Below, one piece after another: positions 22,873 through 33,810 of a DNA stretch of 64,000 bases. How positions within the stretch are numbered: the first letter of the stretch is position 1; every line of letters begins with the position of its first letter. The position numbers and the translations under genes were made by a program. A model generated the notes under the pieces. The model was not told the origin of the DNA. It did no database searches and worked only from the letters and a program-made list of their open reading frames with translations. Source of the stretch: Melitaea cinxia (taxonomy: Eukaryota > Arthropoda > Insecta > Lepidoptera > Nymphalidae); the NCBI RefSeq assembly GCF_905220565.1, contig NC_059417.1:4348369-4412368 (forward strand), in the 5' to 3' direction.

Positions 22873-23147
22873 ATGTATTATATGTAGGTAAATTGGTTTT
22901 TTAAAAAATCTCTTTATATTTAGAAATTTATTTTTATTGGCTGAAAAAAAGGTACTTTAAATCCTGTCACAGACCTACCCTTTTTTAAGACTATTACCTC
23001 CACCTCTTTTTATCAATCTTTCTCCACCTAAGCGAAAAAACCTTTCAGCTATTGTTTACTCTACTTTGGCTTGTATTTTTTTGGGAAATTCGTTTCGTTT
23101 ATTTTTAATTCTCCTTACTTCCGTTATAAAACATTGTTATTTTTATT

Positions 23148-23911
23148 AATAAAAATAGGTAAAAAAACTTTTTAAGTTAAACGGTTTTATGTTAAACATA
23201 CATTGCAATGTTTAAGATAAATGTACTAAAAACCAAAAAATAATAAAATAGATACAGTCGTGGGAATTATAAACATATGCATAGACTAGACTAAAATAAA
23301 ACCGTGGGGCACGTCAATTGTCTACAATCGTTGATTAAAATGTTTGTTTTCTAATGTTACACTATAATTAGGCAGTTGTTCAACCGACAACGATGGACGT
23401 GTGATAAGTAGGGCTAGAATGTGGAAACAAGCTAGCAAGCTCGATTATAAGCGAGTTTTAGGGTTTCATAGTGGTGAGCGAGTAGTACTTTTATCATATG
23501 TTTTGTCGATTAAAGACAAACTACGAGCAGTGAAACGATTCCTCGCCAGCCAGCAGTGTGAATGTCCAACGATAAACTAGTTGAAACATCTCTTTTATTT
23601 ACATGGAGTGTATAACTATTGGAATTTCCATGAGCAAGAAAATAGTAAGTAATTTCCTCACCGTCTGCGGGCCAACTGCCTATTTTAACGACGAATTAAA
23701 CGATTCTTCTATCGCACATTAAGTCGATAATTTGTAGACAATTGACGTGCCCCACGGTTTTATTTTAGTCTAGTCTATGCATATGTTTATAATTCCCACG
23801 ACTGTATCTATTTTATTATTTTTTGGTTTTTAGTACATTTATCTTAAACATTGCAATGTATGTTTAACATAAAACCGTTTAACTTAAAAAGTTTTTTTAC
23901 CTATTTTTATT
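23148..23911. mobile_element. Foldback element with perfect 180-bp inverted arms
   Basis: Left arm 23148-23327, right arm 23732-23911, identical over 180 bases by eye; loop 404 bp (23328-23731). The arms start AATAAAAATAGGTAAAAAAA and end at TCTACAA on the loop side. No transposase in the loop. A third related word (AAAACCGTTTAA) occurs at 24737 in inverted context. Could be a foldback or MITE transposon, or a locally produced inverted duplication. The target duplication is unclear (TA or none). Confidence 0.8.
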
Positions 23912-24000
23912 TTCTTGTTTTTAGTTTTTATTTCGCATTCTGTTTAATTCATTTAGTGCTTCATTATTGCAAGGCCCATGTTAAATATTGAGGTTGTATA

Positions 24001-24585
24001 GTGCACTGTATTCTTCTTGTCAAGCCCTTTTATTTGATACTCATATTGGTGGGATTGATAAAAAATTGTTATCAGACATTTGGTAGCGGCGGCCAGCTTA
24101 GATTTCAATTTAGCATAGTAAATTGTATTCTACTTGTTGAGACCTTTCATTTGATACCCATGTTGATGGGATTGATAAAACCTAAGTTATCCGCCATTTT
24201 GTAGAGGCCGCCATCTTGGATTTTAATTTTATATAGTACATTGATTATACTGGTTGAGCACTTTCATTTGATACCCATATTGATGGGATCGATAAAACCT
24301 ACGTTATCCGCCATTTTGTAGCGGCCGCCATCTTGTATTTCAATTTTTTATAGTATATTGTATTCTGCTTGTTGAGCCCTTTCATTTGATACCCATATTG
24401 ATGGGATTGATAAAACCTACGTTATCCGCTATTTTGTAGCGGCCGCCATCTTGGATTTCAATTTTTTATAGTATATTGTATTCTGCTTGTTGAGCCCTTT
24501 CATTTGATACCCATATTGATGGGATTAATAAAACATAAATTATCCGCCATTTTGTAGCGGCGGCCATCTTGAATTTATAATGATA
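24001..24585 (+). repeat. Tandem array, five units of 117-118 bp
   Basis: CATTTGATAC-type anchors fall at 24031, 24148, 24265, 24383 and 24501. Each unit carries CATTTGATACCCATATTGAT, then CCGCCATTTTGTAGCGGC and GCCATCTTG words. Units 3 and 4 contain GCGGCCGC. Followed by a non-repeated 3' part to about 24760 ending GGGGTGAGCTAAATAAAACC. Probably the internal repeats of a lepidopteran non-autonomous element; class unknown. Confidence 0.85.
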
Positions 24586-25086
24586 ATGAATAAACATAAT
24601 TGTATTGTCACCAAAATCCAAAGTGTATACAAAATTTCAGATTAATCGGTTGACAGGAAGAGGGTGAAATTTGAATTACTAAATTTGACCCAAGAATAAA
24701 TAATAAAAAATAAATAAAACAAACGGGGTGAGCTAAATAAAACCGTTTAAAAAACTCCATTATGATTGATTTCTTTCCAACCTTACAACAATCTCGTTAC
24801 GGCAATAAGCCATTTAATATTGTATACAAGCCATGAAAAATTATTATTTTCTGGATATTTCATATAACACGGAAATAGCTCCGTTATATCGATAGGAATA
24901 AGTGTTAAATTTGGATGAAGATTTAATAAGAAGTTCATATTGTGATTTTTAATATCTAAACTGATATATGGGTCAATTTTTAAGATGTATAGTGTGTAAT
25001 GCTTGCCAGAAAAATGTTATCTATCCTTATCTTTCCTTAGAATGATTGCAAGTAAACTAAATTTACAATATATGTATGTATTTATA

Positions 25087-25372
25087 ACCGACTTAAAAAA
25101 AGGAGGAGGTTACTGAATTCGACCGTACATATATATGTTCGGGGATAACTTCGTCGTTTATGAACCGATTTTGATAATTCCTTTTTTGTTGGAAAAGAAA
25201 TTTCCCAAGTTGTACCTTGATAAGAAAACCAGGATCTGATGATGGAATCCCAGAGAAATCGAGAGAAACGACTAGTGCGTTTGTTAATTTTTTTCGTCTA
25301 CTTGCGTTGTATTATTTGTCGATGTAATTGAAGTTGGTTTTTTTCGTTTGCGAGCAAACACAATTATAATAC
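25087..25372 (+). repeat. AACCGACTTC-family repeat
   Basis: Starts AACCGACTTAAAAAAAGGAG and ends with the family 3' end CGTTTGCGAGCAAACACAAT. Contains the CAGGATCTGATGATGG block seen at 29505, 41195 and 59775. Confidence 0.75.
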
Positions 25373-26056
25373 TATTGTCCGATCCTATTTATATAACAAT
25401 TTCTGTATGATTTTGTTTCAAATATTTATTTAAAATGCATTGTCGTATATACCTACTGTATACAAAATCATTGTCCATATGAAAATTTGCAAACGGTTTT
25501 ACAAATTTACTCAGGTTGCCACTTACTGTTTGTATGTCTATACATGTGTGAATTTATAATACGATACAAAAGAGTTGCTGTGGTGATACAGACGAACCAT
25601 ACAACAAAAACACTATATTTTTCAAACATATACCTAAGATCTGTCTTGGTAGAATCAATCCATCAGGATAATTTTATTAATTCCTAACTATGTCTAGTTT
25701 TATATTTTTTAAATATTATCGTATACAACAATATTATCACAACTAAGCACCGGTTGTTTAAAAATAGGAGAAATAAATTTTCCGCTTTTAAACTCTTCAT
25801 ATAAACCAATTACATACAACTTATGTTGGACATCACCCAAAATAAACCTTCAAACCCACAACAATACAGCATATGTAAATGACAGCTTTTCATACAAAGT
25901 TTTATTTTGTAAGTAGATTTATCATAGTCTCATATGTTAATTTTAGAAAATCGTCTGTTGTTCATATTTAAGCTCGTCGGTCGTCTGTTAATCATAATTA
26001 GTAGGCGAATAAGTGTAACTGTAAAATAATTATTTGTGCTAAACGAAAAGACAAGA
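25373..26056. other. AT-rich non-coding DNA
   Basis: No gene or boundary-defined repeat seen. Confidence 0.45.
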
Positions 26057-26182
26057 AAAACCTGTGTTTCAAAAGTAGTTATTTTTAGAGAAGTTAGCGA
26101 GTGTCACCACATCGTAAAACCCGTGTTTCAAAAGTACTACAGCTATTTTTAGAGAAGTTTGCGAGTGTCACCACATCGTCCA
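26057..26182 (+). repeat. Tandem duplication of about 60 bp
   Basis: AACCTGTGTTTCAAAAGTAG...GAGTGTCACCACATCGT occurs twice in succession, the second copy with a short insertion (ACTACAGC). No function seen. Confidence 0.7.
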
Positions 26183-26319
26183 TTAGTTGAAGATTGTTAG
26201 AATCCTGGATGTAAGATTTTGTATTAAATTTATTTCAAGGAATGTGCTAAAATTTTACAACATTATACATATTTAAAATTCACAACTTAAGAACTAAATA
26301 TTTACTCATAATTGTGGTA

Positions 26320-26460
26320 TCAATCATGTCGGCGTGGAATATTGTCAAGAATGCCGGCAGCATTTCCCCGTTGAATCGCTATGCCGATTTCCTGGGCAAA
26401 AATGAACCAGCCCTCATTACACTAGGCAATAAGATGAGAAGTTAATTCTTTTAAAAAAGT
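26320..26460 (+). repeat. Probable unclassified repeat fragment
   Basis: A GC-richer block (GGAATATTGTCAAGAATGCC ... TTTCCTGGGCAAAAATGAAC) standing out from AT-rich flanks. It looks like a decayed retroelement piece; no source identified. Confidence 0.3.
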
Positions 26461-26523
26461 TATTGCACTGCTACTCCAAGGTCAAATTGTTTCGGCTGCG
26501 AACGGCACAAAGATGTAATTTGG

Positions 26524-26817
26524 TTGGTTCGGTTGCGGGTTCGATCCCTGCACGTGACAAACATTCGTATTGGCCATACAGGTGTTTGCCGTGGTCTGCG
26601 TGTTTGTGCAGTCCTTGTGGGTCTCCCCACCGTGCCTCGGCGAGCACGTTAAGCGGTCGGTCCCGGTTGTTACCATGTACACCTGATACCGGTCGTTAGT
26701 TATAGTAGGGAATATATCCGCCAACTCGCATTGGAGCAGCATGGTGGATTAAGCTCTGATTCTTCTCCTACATGGGGAAAGAGGCCTATGCCCAGTAGTG
26801 GGATATTACAGGCTGTT
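26524..26817 (+). mobile_element. tRNA-derived SINE, 5'-truncated in the head
   Basis: Flanked by an 8-bp target duplication TAATTTGG (26516-26523, 26818-26825). Keeps a perfect B box (GGGTTCGATCCC) but lacks the A-box part. The rest of the body and CAGTAGTGGGATATTACAGG are present. Confidence 0.85.
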
Positions 26818-26825
26818 TAATTTGG

Positions 26826-29349
26826 AATTAGTAACAAATATTTATGTCGTTCAGTCGTTTTAACTTTCTTCGCGGCTTGCGCTCCTAAGACCGTTTCCCT
26901 GACATGGAGACAAGTGTGTCAGAGCAGGTTGCGTCCCGCTAAAGAGACCGTTCCCTTTCCCAGGGAAATATATGCTAAATTAAAGTTAAACTTAAAATAC
27001 TTAGCTGAATAAATACGTAAATATGGCTAAATATAGACATTTAAATTATAACATTTGAATGTTATCTGTGTTCGTATCTGGAGGCATATATTAATACTAA
27101 TTGACCCGGCGAACTCATTAGTCATTTTCGTACAAATCTCGGATCTAAGTCTTAACAAACGATTTTATTTGTAAAGTATAAAACATCATTTATTTTATTT
27201 ATAAAGGAAAAAGTAAAAAATGTATTTGTGAAGGGATTGAAAAATATTCTTCATAGATTTTGAATTTCAAATAAGGAATGAGAAAGCTCAGAATCGGTAA
27301 ATCACTCTCATTAATATTCATCGAAAGTTTAAAGTTGTATTTTTTTTGTATTCAATTTAATTTTGTATTAAATGTAATATTCTACTTGATTAGTTTTTTT
27401 AATACTGTATTCGTTTTTAAAATTAATCATAATGTTATTTAATTTCAACTTATGTAATAAAGAGTGTAGAAGCAATTTCATTCCATTATATTTTTTTATA
27501 CAACTAGGTCAGCAAATAAGCGTACGGCTTACTTGATGGTTAGCGATTAACGTAGCTTTTAGACGCCTGCATCATTTGAAGGATCGTAAGCACGTTGCCA
27601 ACTCTACCTTCGACCATATTTAGGAGCTCTGACCACCTTACCCGCCACAGGAATACAACGCTACTTAAGAGCAGTGATACGAGTATTTAGCTGTGGTCTT
27701 CTGTAAGGCTGAGGTACTTTGCCAGACGTCTTTCTCCAGATTTTGAGCAGGATTTATCTATGTTCAGATAACTTTTATCAACAAACGTGCAAAGTAAAAA
27801 GCTCCATTCACATATGATTCCTTTCTATCAAACATTTAATTCCGAGTTCCTTTAATTAAGTATACAACTACACGTTTAGAATTTTATAAAAATAACCAGC
27901 AGACTAGAAGGCGTGTAAGCGGCTCATGTGACCTCAACGAACCCACATTAAGCCTGCTCCCTTTCATATAAAAATTAAATGAGATCATTTAATATATTTT
28001 TTAAAAATAGTGATATTTTTGAACTGTAAAAAGAAAAAAGGAGAAAGAAAAGGAGGCTACCGTTCGACCCCTTCCACCAGGATTTTCTTCTGTGTCAGGA
28101 GTCCGGAAACACACAATATACAAGCACAAACGCCCAAACCACTTACATACTGTTTAATAACTAGCTAGACAAAGTCGAAGACATCTGGTTGTTTGAAATA
28201 ATTATGTTGATCTTGTGGAAATGAGAAAAGTATCATTAAGGACAATTCATCCAGACATTATAATGGTTAACTGAGGTATCGGACAAAGGGACGCCGCAAC
28301 GTTGATGACCTTTCAAAATATTCAAGGTCTTAGTAATAATAGATAGAGTTAGCGGTTATTCCTTTTATTTCGTAGATTATGTAAGCATAAGACTGCTTTA
28401 CACACAATAAGTCTATACTTAAAATTATATGAAAATTATTCACAGAAAAGAATGATAATAATCTTGATTCTTGAAGCAAAGCGTAAATAAGATTGTTATC
28501 TCAAACTAAAACTAAGTGTATTCGTGAATAAAGGTCGTCAGCGAGGACGTCTTAAATTGGATAAATCTGCTTCCAAAGCTTTGGCGTACTCCTCCATTCG
28601 GCCGCTGTACTTCCCGCGGCCTGTGCTATATTAGCCGAAGAGTCAATATCTCACGTGACGAAGATCACAAATCTCAAGTTGTTAGAATATATATGTTTTG
28701 TGTTTCAAGTCGTTTAAGATGAGTCAATTTTAGATATGCGCTAAATTATGGGTTAATTGTAGAAATCTCGTTTAGAAATATGTTCGCTATTGGCGACTTT
28801 CTTTGTAACTAAAGCTTTTAAAATTATTAAGTGCGATAAAGACATAATAATATCATGTAATGAATATTAGTTTATAAAATGTATGTAACATAACTCACAG
28901 TAAAACATACATACTTTCTTAAGGCTTTTTTTATAAATACTTTTTGTTAATATAATATTAAATGAAAAAATACAGTTTATCTTGCTGAGTTTTTAACGTA
29001 TGTAGGTACATTGTCTTAAAACTTGTATAGTATGTAATTATATATTACCACCTGTTGTGTAATTTTATACTTGCTTCATTGTGAGGTCAACTAAAACTTT
29101 GTTAGTATATATTGAATAAGGGATTCCTAATAGCAAATAAATCTATATATAAAAATATATACTCGAACAATAAACCTAAAAACTTTGTTTATTTTAAGGT
29201 TTATCTAAGCATAATTACTAGAAACTAGAAACTTCATTGTTAAAACTGTTTAAAAAAACATAAACGAGAGTGTTCGTTTTATTAATTTTAACATGTGCGG
29301 TACGTAAACGAAAAATATTGTACTATACCTACTTTATAATCTTTGTAGT
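26826..29349. other. Mostly unique AT-rich DNA
   Basis: No gene called. It contains the minus-strand repeat at 27495-27775. A GC-richer stretch at 28540-28680 (around GGCCGCTGTACTTCCCGCGG) may be a decayed coding or repeat fragment, but no convincing domain is readable. Confidence 0.4.
27495..27775 (-). repeat. Dispersed repeat, same family as 11025-11300
   Basis: On the minus strand it shares the GGTAAGC..., GTTGGCAACGTGCTTACGAT and CAGGCGTCTAAAAG blocks and the AGAAAGACGTCTGGCAAAGT upstream part. More diverged than the 11025 and 32805 copies. Confidence 0.55.
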
Positions 29350-29662
29350 TGGTTTTCAAACGACATCAAAAAAGGAATAGGTTGCACGATTCGAGCGACA
29401 TATATGTTTGGTGATAACTTCGTCATTTATGAGCCGATTTTGATCATTCTTTTTTTGTTGGATAGGAGATATTCTAAGTATAGTACAATGATAAGGAAAC
29501 CAGGATCTTATGATGGAATCCCAGAGAAATCGAACGAAACCCTCGAAAATCTTAGTGAAGACTAGTGCGTTTCTTAATTTTTTTCGTCTACTTACGTAGT
29601 ATTACTTGTCGATGTAACTGAAGTCGTTTTTTTTCGTTTTTGAGCAAACACAATTATATTGA
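29350..29662 (+). repeat. AACCGACTTC-family repeat
   Basis: Diverged start (ATCAAAAAAGGAATAGGTTG). Contains AAACCAGGATCTTATGATGG and ends CGTTTTTGAGCAAACACAAT. Confidence 0.7.
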
Positions 29663-29859
29663 AATAATTTATTTGATAACCATCAATACCCATAACTTCG
29701 TTAGCGATTACACTCGTATTTTGATGTTTAATCTCTTGCCTGATAGCTAATAAGTATTAGGTATATTTAATCATGCAATGTTTTGAATATAAAGTATTTA
29801 GGGTGACTCAGACTTGTAGAATGAATTCAACTCACATCAAGTATTATTTACGCTTTAGG

Positions 29860-29967
29860 ATTCAGCTTGTAATATCCCACTACTAGGCATAGGCCTTTTT
29901 CCCTATGTAGGAGAAGGATCAGAGCTTAATCCACCACGCTGCTACAATGCGGGTTGGCGGATATATT
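29860..29967 (-). repeat. tRNA-derived SINE, 3' fragment
   Basis: The reverse strand matches the last ~105 bases of the family (CCAACCCGCATTGTAGCAGC to GTGGGATATTACAAGC). Confidence 0.8.
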
Positions 29968-31500
29968 TATGTAAGTATTATTTAAATGCATATAATAGTT
30001 TTACCATGATGCAGAGCAAAGATACAGATAGACAGAGAAAAACATAAAAATACAGTTTTAATATCGTCACAGATTATAGAATTAACTTAAATTTTTATAA
30101 TACTATAACGGACAGAATTGGAATTGTTATTTTTTTACTACATGTACAGATTATTGTTCTCCTAAACAGTATTTTTTTAAAGTTATAACTACGGACAGTA
30201 ACGTAAATTAGTTCGTATATTTTCAAACTCTATCAGATCATAACTATATTTCTATTTCTATGGATCGATTTAGATATTAAATACTCGCAAACAAAAAAGA
30301 AAACATTACGGTTAATCAGCCAAAAGCCTCAAGGAAGTTGACGTACAATACGCATTGATACAAAAACGTGACATGCGTGCTTTTTTTATACAATTTCCTC
30401 GATTTCCCCAAACATTTATCTTGGCATCCTGATTTGATAAACAGGCCACTTATCACACGAGTGGGTTCCATTAAATAAAAAAGGATATTCCAGACTAGTA
30501 AAGAAGACTAGTACTATACGAAAATATAAAAAAATTACAGATAAAGCACCTAACTCGATTAACCGATTATCATCGATCACTCAAGGTACTGGGATGCTGT
30601 ATACACTTTGAAATGTACAGTATTGGCAGATATCTAGTCATATAGAGTAAACTTTTAAAAAGTTACGGGAACACATTTGTTTGTCAAGGCACAAAACTAT
30701 AATAAGATACATATTATAGTTTTGTGCCTTGACAAACAATATATATAAACAATATGACAAATAATATATCCAACTAAGAATTATATTCAACGGCTGAAAA
30801 TGACGTTCTTATCCAATTAAAGTCTCTTGAGAAAGGTGGACTACGGGTTTAGTTGTTTAAGAAAGTAGGACATACCTGTCGCTGAGTGATAGTGCAATTA
30901 GTTACTTTAAATGCTCCTTGTTAACATAATTTTAATAGTTATCCACGCGAGCAGGTTACTTCACTTCATTAGTTTATCATAAGTTTAAAGAGAGAAAAGG
31001 ATAGTTTTATTCTAATGAGAACGAGTGTAAAGAGGATAAAAAACGTTGGAAGCTGTGAACTGTAAAGGTATGTTCACAGTTCGTGAACCACACAAAGGAT
31101 TCGGGGTCACGAGGCCGATTACAGGAAATTTACCAACAATTCGAGGAACACGTTTTAAACATGTTTCATTGATATGGTTGCCCGGTATATAAAAATATTA
31201 TTTACTCGTATATGTATATATATAGTAAATTTAAATAATTAACAATGGTCTTATAAATAAATATTCAAACCATAACTGTTCAATTTCATAAGTAGATCAA
31301 ATTATTTTATTAAAAATATTTTAAAATTCACTTTTGAAAATAAAAAAAAACGAAAGCTTACAATTTCTTCAATAAATAGAAATTAAATCAATAACTAAGG
31401 AAATACAACAGTCAATCGTAAAGGTATGGGATCCTTTTATAATAAAAACAAAAAGCGGTTTTCAATTACATCTTTGTACGAATACAGTATTATTAAAAAA
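29968..31500. other. AT-rich non-coding DNA with one perfect hairpin
   Basis: No gene seen. The hairpin at 30677-30739 is listed separately. This stretch lies immediately upstream of the predicted promoter and could hold its regulatory elements. Confidence 0.4.
30677..30739. repeat. Perfect 27-bp stem, 9-nt loop hairpin
   Basis: TTGTTTGTCAAGGCACAAAA (and on, 27 bases) at 30677-30703 is repeated inverted at 30713-30739 without mismatch; the loop is AAGATACAT. Length suits a small-RNA precursor, but perfect pairing is more typical of a young inverted duplication or MITE. Confidence 0.85.
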
Positions 31501-31569
31501 AATCTTTATAGGGAAATTTCCTGAAACGGGTAACACAACGAAATCGCCGGGAAAACGGGCCGCAGCATT

Positions 31570-31603
31570 TCAGTCGGTCGCCGGAGCCCAGACAGTTCGG
31601 TTG
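31570..31603 (+). promoter_or_regulatory. Predicted Inr + DPE core promoter
   Basis: TCAGTC at 31570-31575 matches the arthropod initiator TCAKTY with A(+1) at 31572. GGTTG at 31599-31603 falls exactly at +28 to +32 and fits the DPE consensus RGWYV. The surrounding GC-rich stretch (31545-31605) stands out from AT-rich flanks, and no TATA box is apparent at -30, as usual for DPE promoters. Sequence-only prediction. Confidence 0.55.
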
Positions 31604-31776
31604 TCTCAATATTTAAAAATCGAATTTATATCGATAAATAATCGGACGTTGCACATCACTTAATCACTATTTAATTTCGGTTTGATGTTTCTTTAGTTAT
31701 ATACAATTAATGTAAATTTTATTTTACTATGTGCTAGTGTAGTTAGATCGGGATACCGCAGTATATTGTTAAACAG
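31572..31776 (+). other. Predicted non-coding first exon of an unidentified plus-strand host gene
   Basis: Runs from the predicted start site to a near-ideal splice donor, AAACAG|GTGAGT, at 31776/31777. The 205 bases contain only three tiny ATG-stop frames (4, 2 and 3 codons counting the stop), consistent with a 5' leader. The downstream coding exons would lie beyond a long intron, a common arrangement in insect developmental genes. The gene is not identified in this window. Confidence 0.45.
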
Positions 31777-32151
31777 GTGAGTCTAGGGTAAATACGCTAG
31801 TTTTAGTTTATGCATTCATTTGTTGAGCTTTCCGTTAGAATTGTGTCATTTGCATATTGAAAGATGCTCATTTGTATTACAGTCTTAGCGATGCTTTTGT
31901 TACGGAATACAAACATTCTTGGTTATTCTTTATAACCTCTTAAAATAAAAGGGTTTCTTGCCGCTTTAGTGTACATTAATTATTTAAATTGTGCATAATT
32001 CAGCAGTGTTTGCTTAAACATCTGTTTTGTGTTACATAAATCATTATTTTGATTAATTTCTGACAGTAAATTCGCGCTCATTATAATTAAAATCAGGGTA
32101 AGTTAATCTCTTATTTTACTCTAGAATACTAATTTACATATTTAATATGCA

Positions 32152-32494
32152 GACGACCACACTGGTGTTGTGGTGCGTGTGCCGTGTTGGCGTCTACACA
32201 GCAGTGATTGTGGGTTCGACCCCCGCTCGGACTTAATATTTGTATTAGTACAAATATTTATTTCCAGTCTGGGTGTCTACCCTTGTGGGTCTCCCGTGCC
32301 TCGGAGAATACGTTATGCTGTCGGGCCAGGTTGTTATCATAGACAGATAGCGAAGATAGCGATCTTTACTCGTAGTAGGGAATATTTTCTCCAACTGGCA
32401 GTGAAGCAGCGTGGTGGATTAAGCTTCGATCCATCTCCCATATTGAGAAAGAGGCTTATGCGCAGCAGTGAAATGTTACGGGCTGAATCTGATC
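32152..32494 (+). mobile_element. tRNA-derived SINE, divergent full-length copy
   Basis: Flanked by the 9-bp duplication TAATATGCA (32143-32151, 32495-32503). Good B box (GGGTTCGACCCCC). Many substitutions relative to the 22524 copy, so older or a separate subfamily. The 135-codon frame across it is not a gene. Confidence 0.85.
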
Positions 32495-32804
32495 TAATAT
32501 GCAATCAAGAGCCTAAAAGTATAATTTCATGCTTCACTTCGGATATGACAGAGAAACTTTTATGTTATGAAACGTAAAAATACCTAGATTGGAATACTAA
32601 GTATTTACTTATAAATATTTTGTATCAGTACCTAACCGGATCTAAAAAATTGGGTATTTATAATATCAAAAGCAGTCCATAGATAAAGGTTTATGCAAAA
32701 TATGTCCATCACTAATAGGGTTGTATTAGAGTTTGCAGTATTAGAGTCCATAGGCCTCTTTAGAGCAATCCATAAATGCTGAAATACATATTTAATTTTG
32801 TAGT

Positions 32805-32990
32805 CGTGATAGCAGTGTTGTGATCCTGTTGGTGAGTAAGCTGACCGGTGCTCCAGGGGGGAATTGGGGATAGGGTCGGCAACGCGCTTGCGATGCTTCT
32901 GATGTTGCAGACGTTTATAGACTACGGTATTAGCTTACCATTAGGCGAGCCGTACGCTTGTTTGCCCACTTAGTTATATAAAAAAAATGT
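32805..32990 (+). repeat. Dispersed repeat, same family as 11025-11300
   Basis: GGTCGGCAACGCGCTTGCGA, TGATGTTGCAGACGTTTATA and a 3' A-rich run match the 11025 copy closely. Confidence 0.75.
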
Positions 32991-33009
32991 TAAAACCTGT
33001 TTCAATCGT

Positions 33010-33500
33010 TTAGAGGTTGGTTTGGTGTTTTTCTCCTTATTTGGTCCTGTCGCAAAACTTTTTTTTATTAGGCGTCTACTATTTATTACCTCCCAGTCAA
33101 GTTTCAAGTTCATAGTACATATATAACATGAAGGATTTTTATCAAAATTTTCGAGACCCTTTATACCTTCTTAATTTGTCCCTGTCACAAAAATCCGTTT
33201 ATGATGAACGTCTATTAAATTTTAACTAAGTCCCTGTCAAGTTTAAAGTTTGCAGTGCAAAAAATAAAGGACTTTTATAACATTTTTCGAGGGCCTTTAG
33301 ACCTCTTTAACTCCACACTGTTACAAAATTCGTTCTTGATGGACGTCTCCTAACTATAAACTACAATAACAAATACAAAAAATTGATATTTTTTGTAAAC
33401 ATTTGTAAGAGCCCTTAGAACTTTTTGATGCGGCCCTAGTCGCAAAAATCTAACTATAAGCTGTCTCCCCGCCAAATTTCATTTTTATGCGTCTAGCGGT
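33010..33500 (+). repeat. Degenerate tandem repeat, about four units of 110-125 bp
   Basis: The words CCTGTCAAGTTTMAAGTT, CATTTTTCGAG, CCTTTAGACCT and GATGAACGTCT recur in the same order with heavy divergence between about 33030 and 33480. An old satellite-like array directly left of the nested insertion. Confidence 0.5.
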
Positions 33501-33810
33501 TTTTGAGGTTTCGTAAGGAGTCAATGACGTAATAATTTTATATATAGATAAATAAATAAACATATTAAATCCTACTAATATTATAAACGACGCCGCGTTG
33601 GCCCAACGGTTACAGCCATGGATTGTACCTGTTGCGCTAGCGGTTGCGGGTCGATCCCTACACATGACAAACATTTGTATTGGCCATACAGGTGTTTGCC
33701 GTGGTCTGGGTGTTTGTGCAGTCCTTGTGGGTCTCCCCACCGTGCCTCGGAGACCACGTTAAGCCGTCGGTCCCAGTTGTTATCATGTACACCTGATAGC
33801 GATCGTTATA

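Noticed and set aside
32170..32577. 135-codon plus-strand frame
   Set aside because: It runs across the divergent SINE with its 9-bp target duplication. Similar frames occur in other SINE copies.
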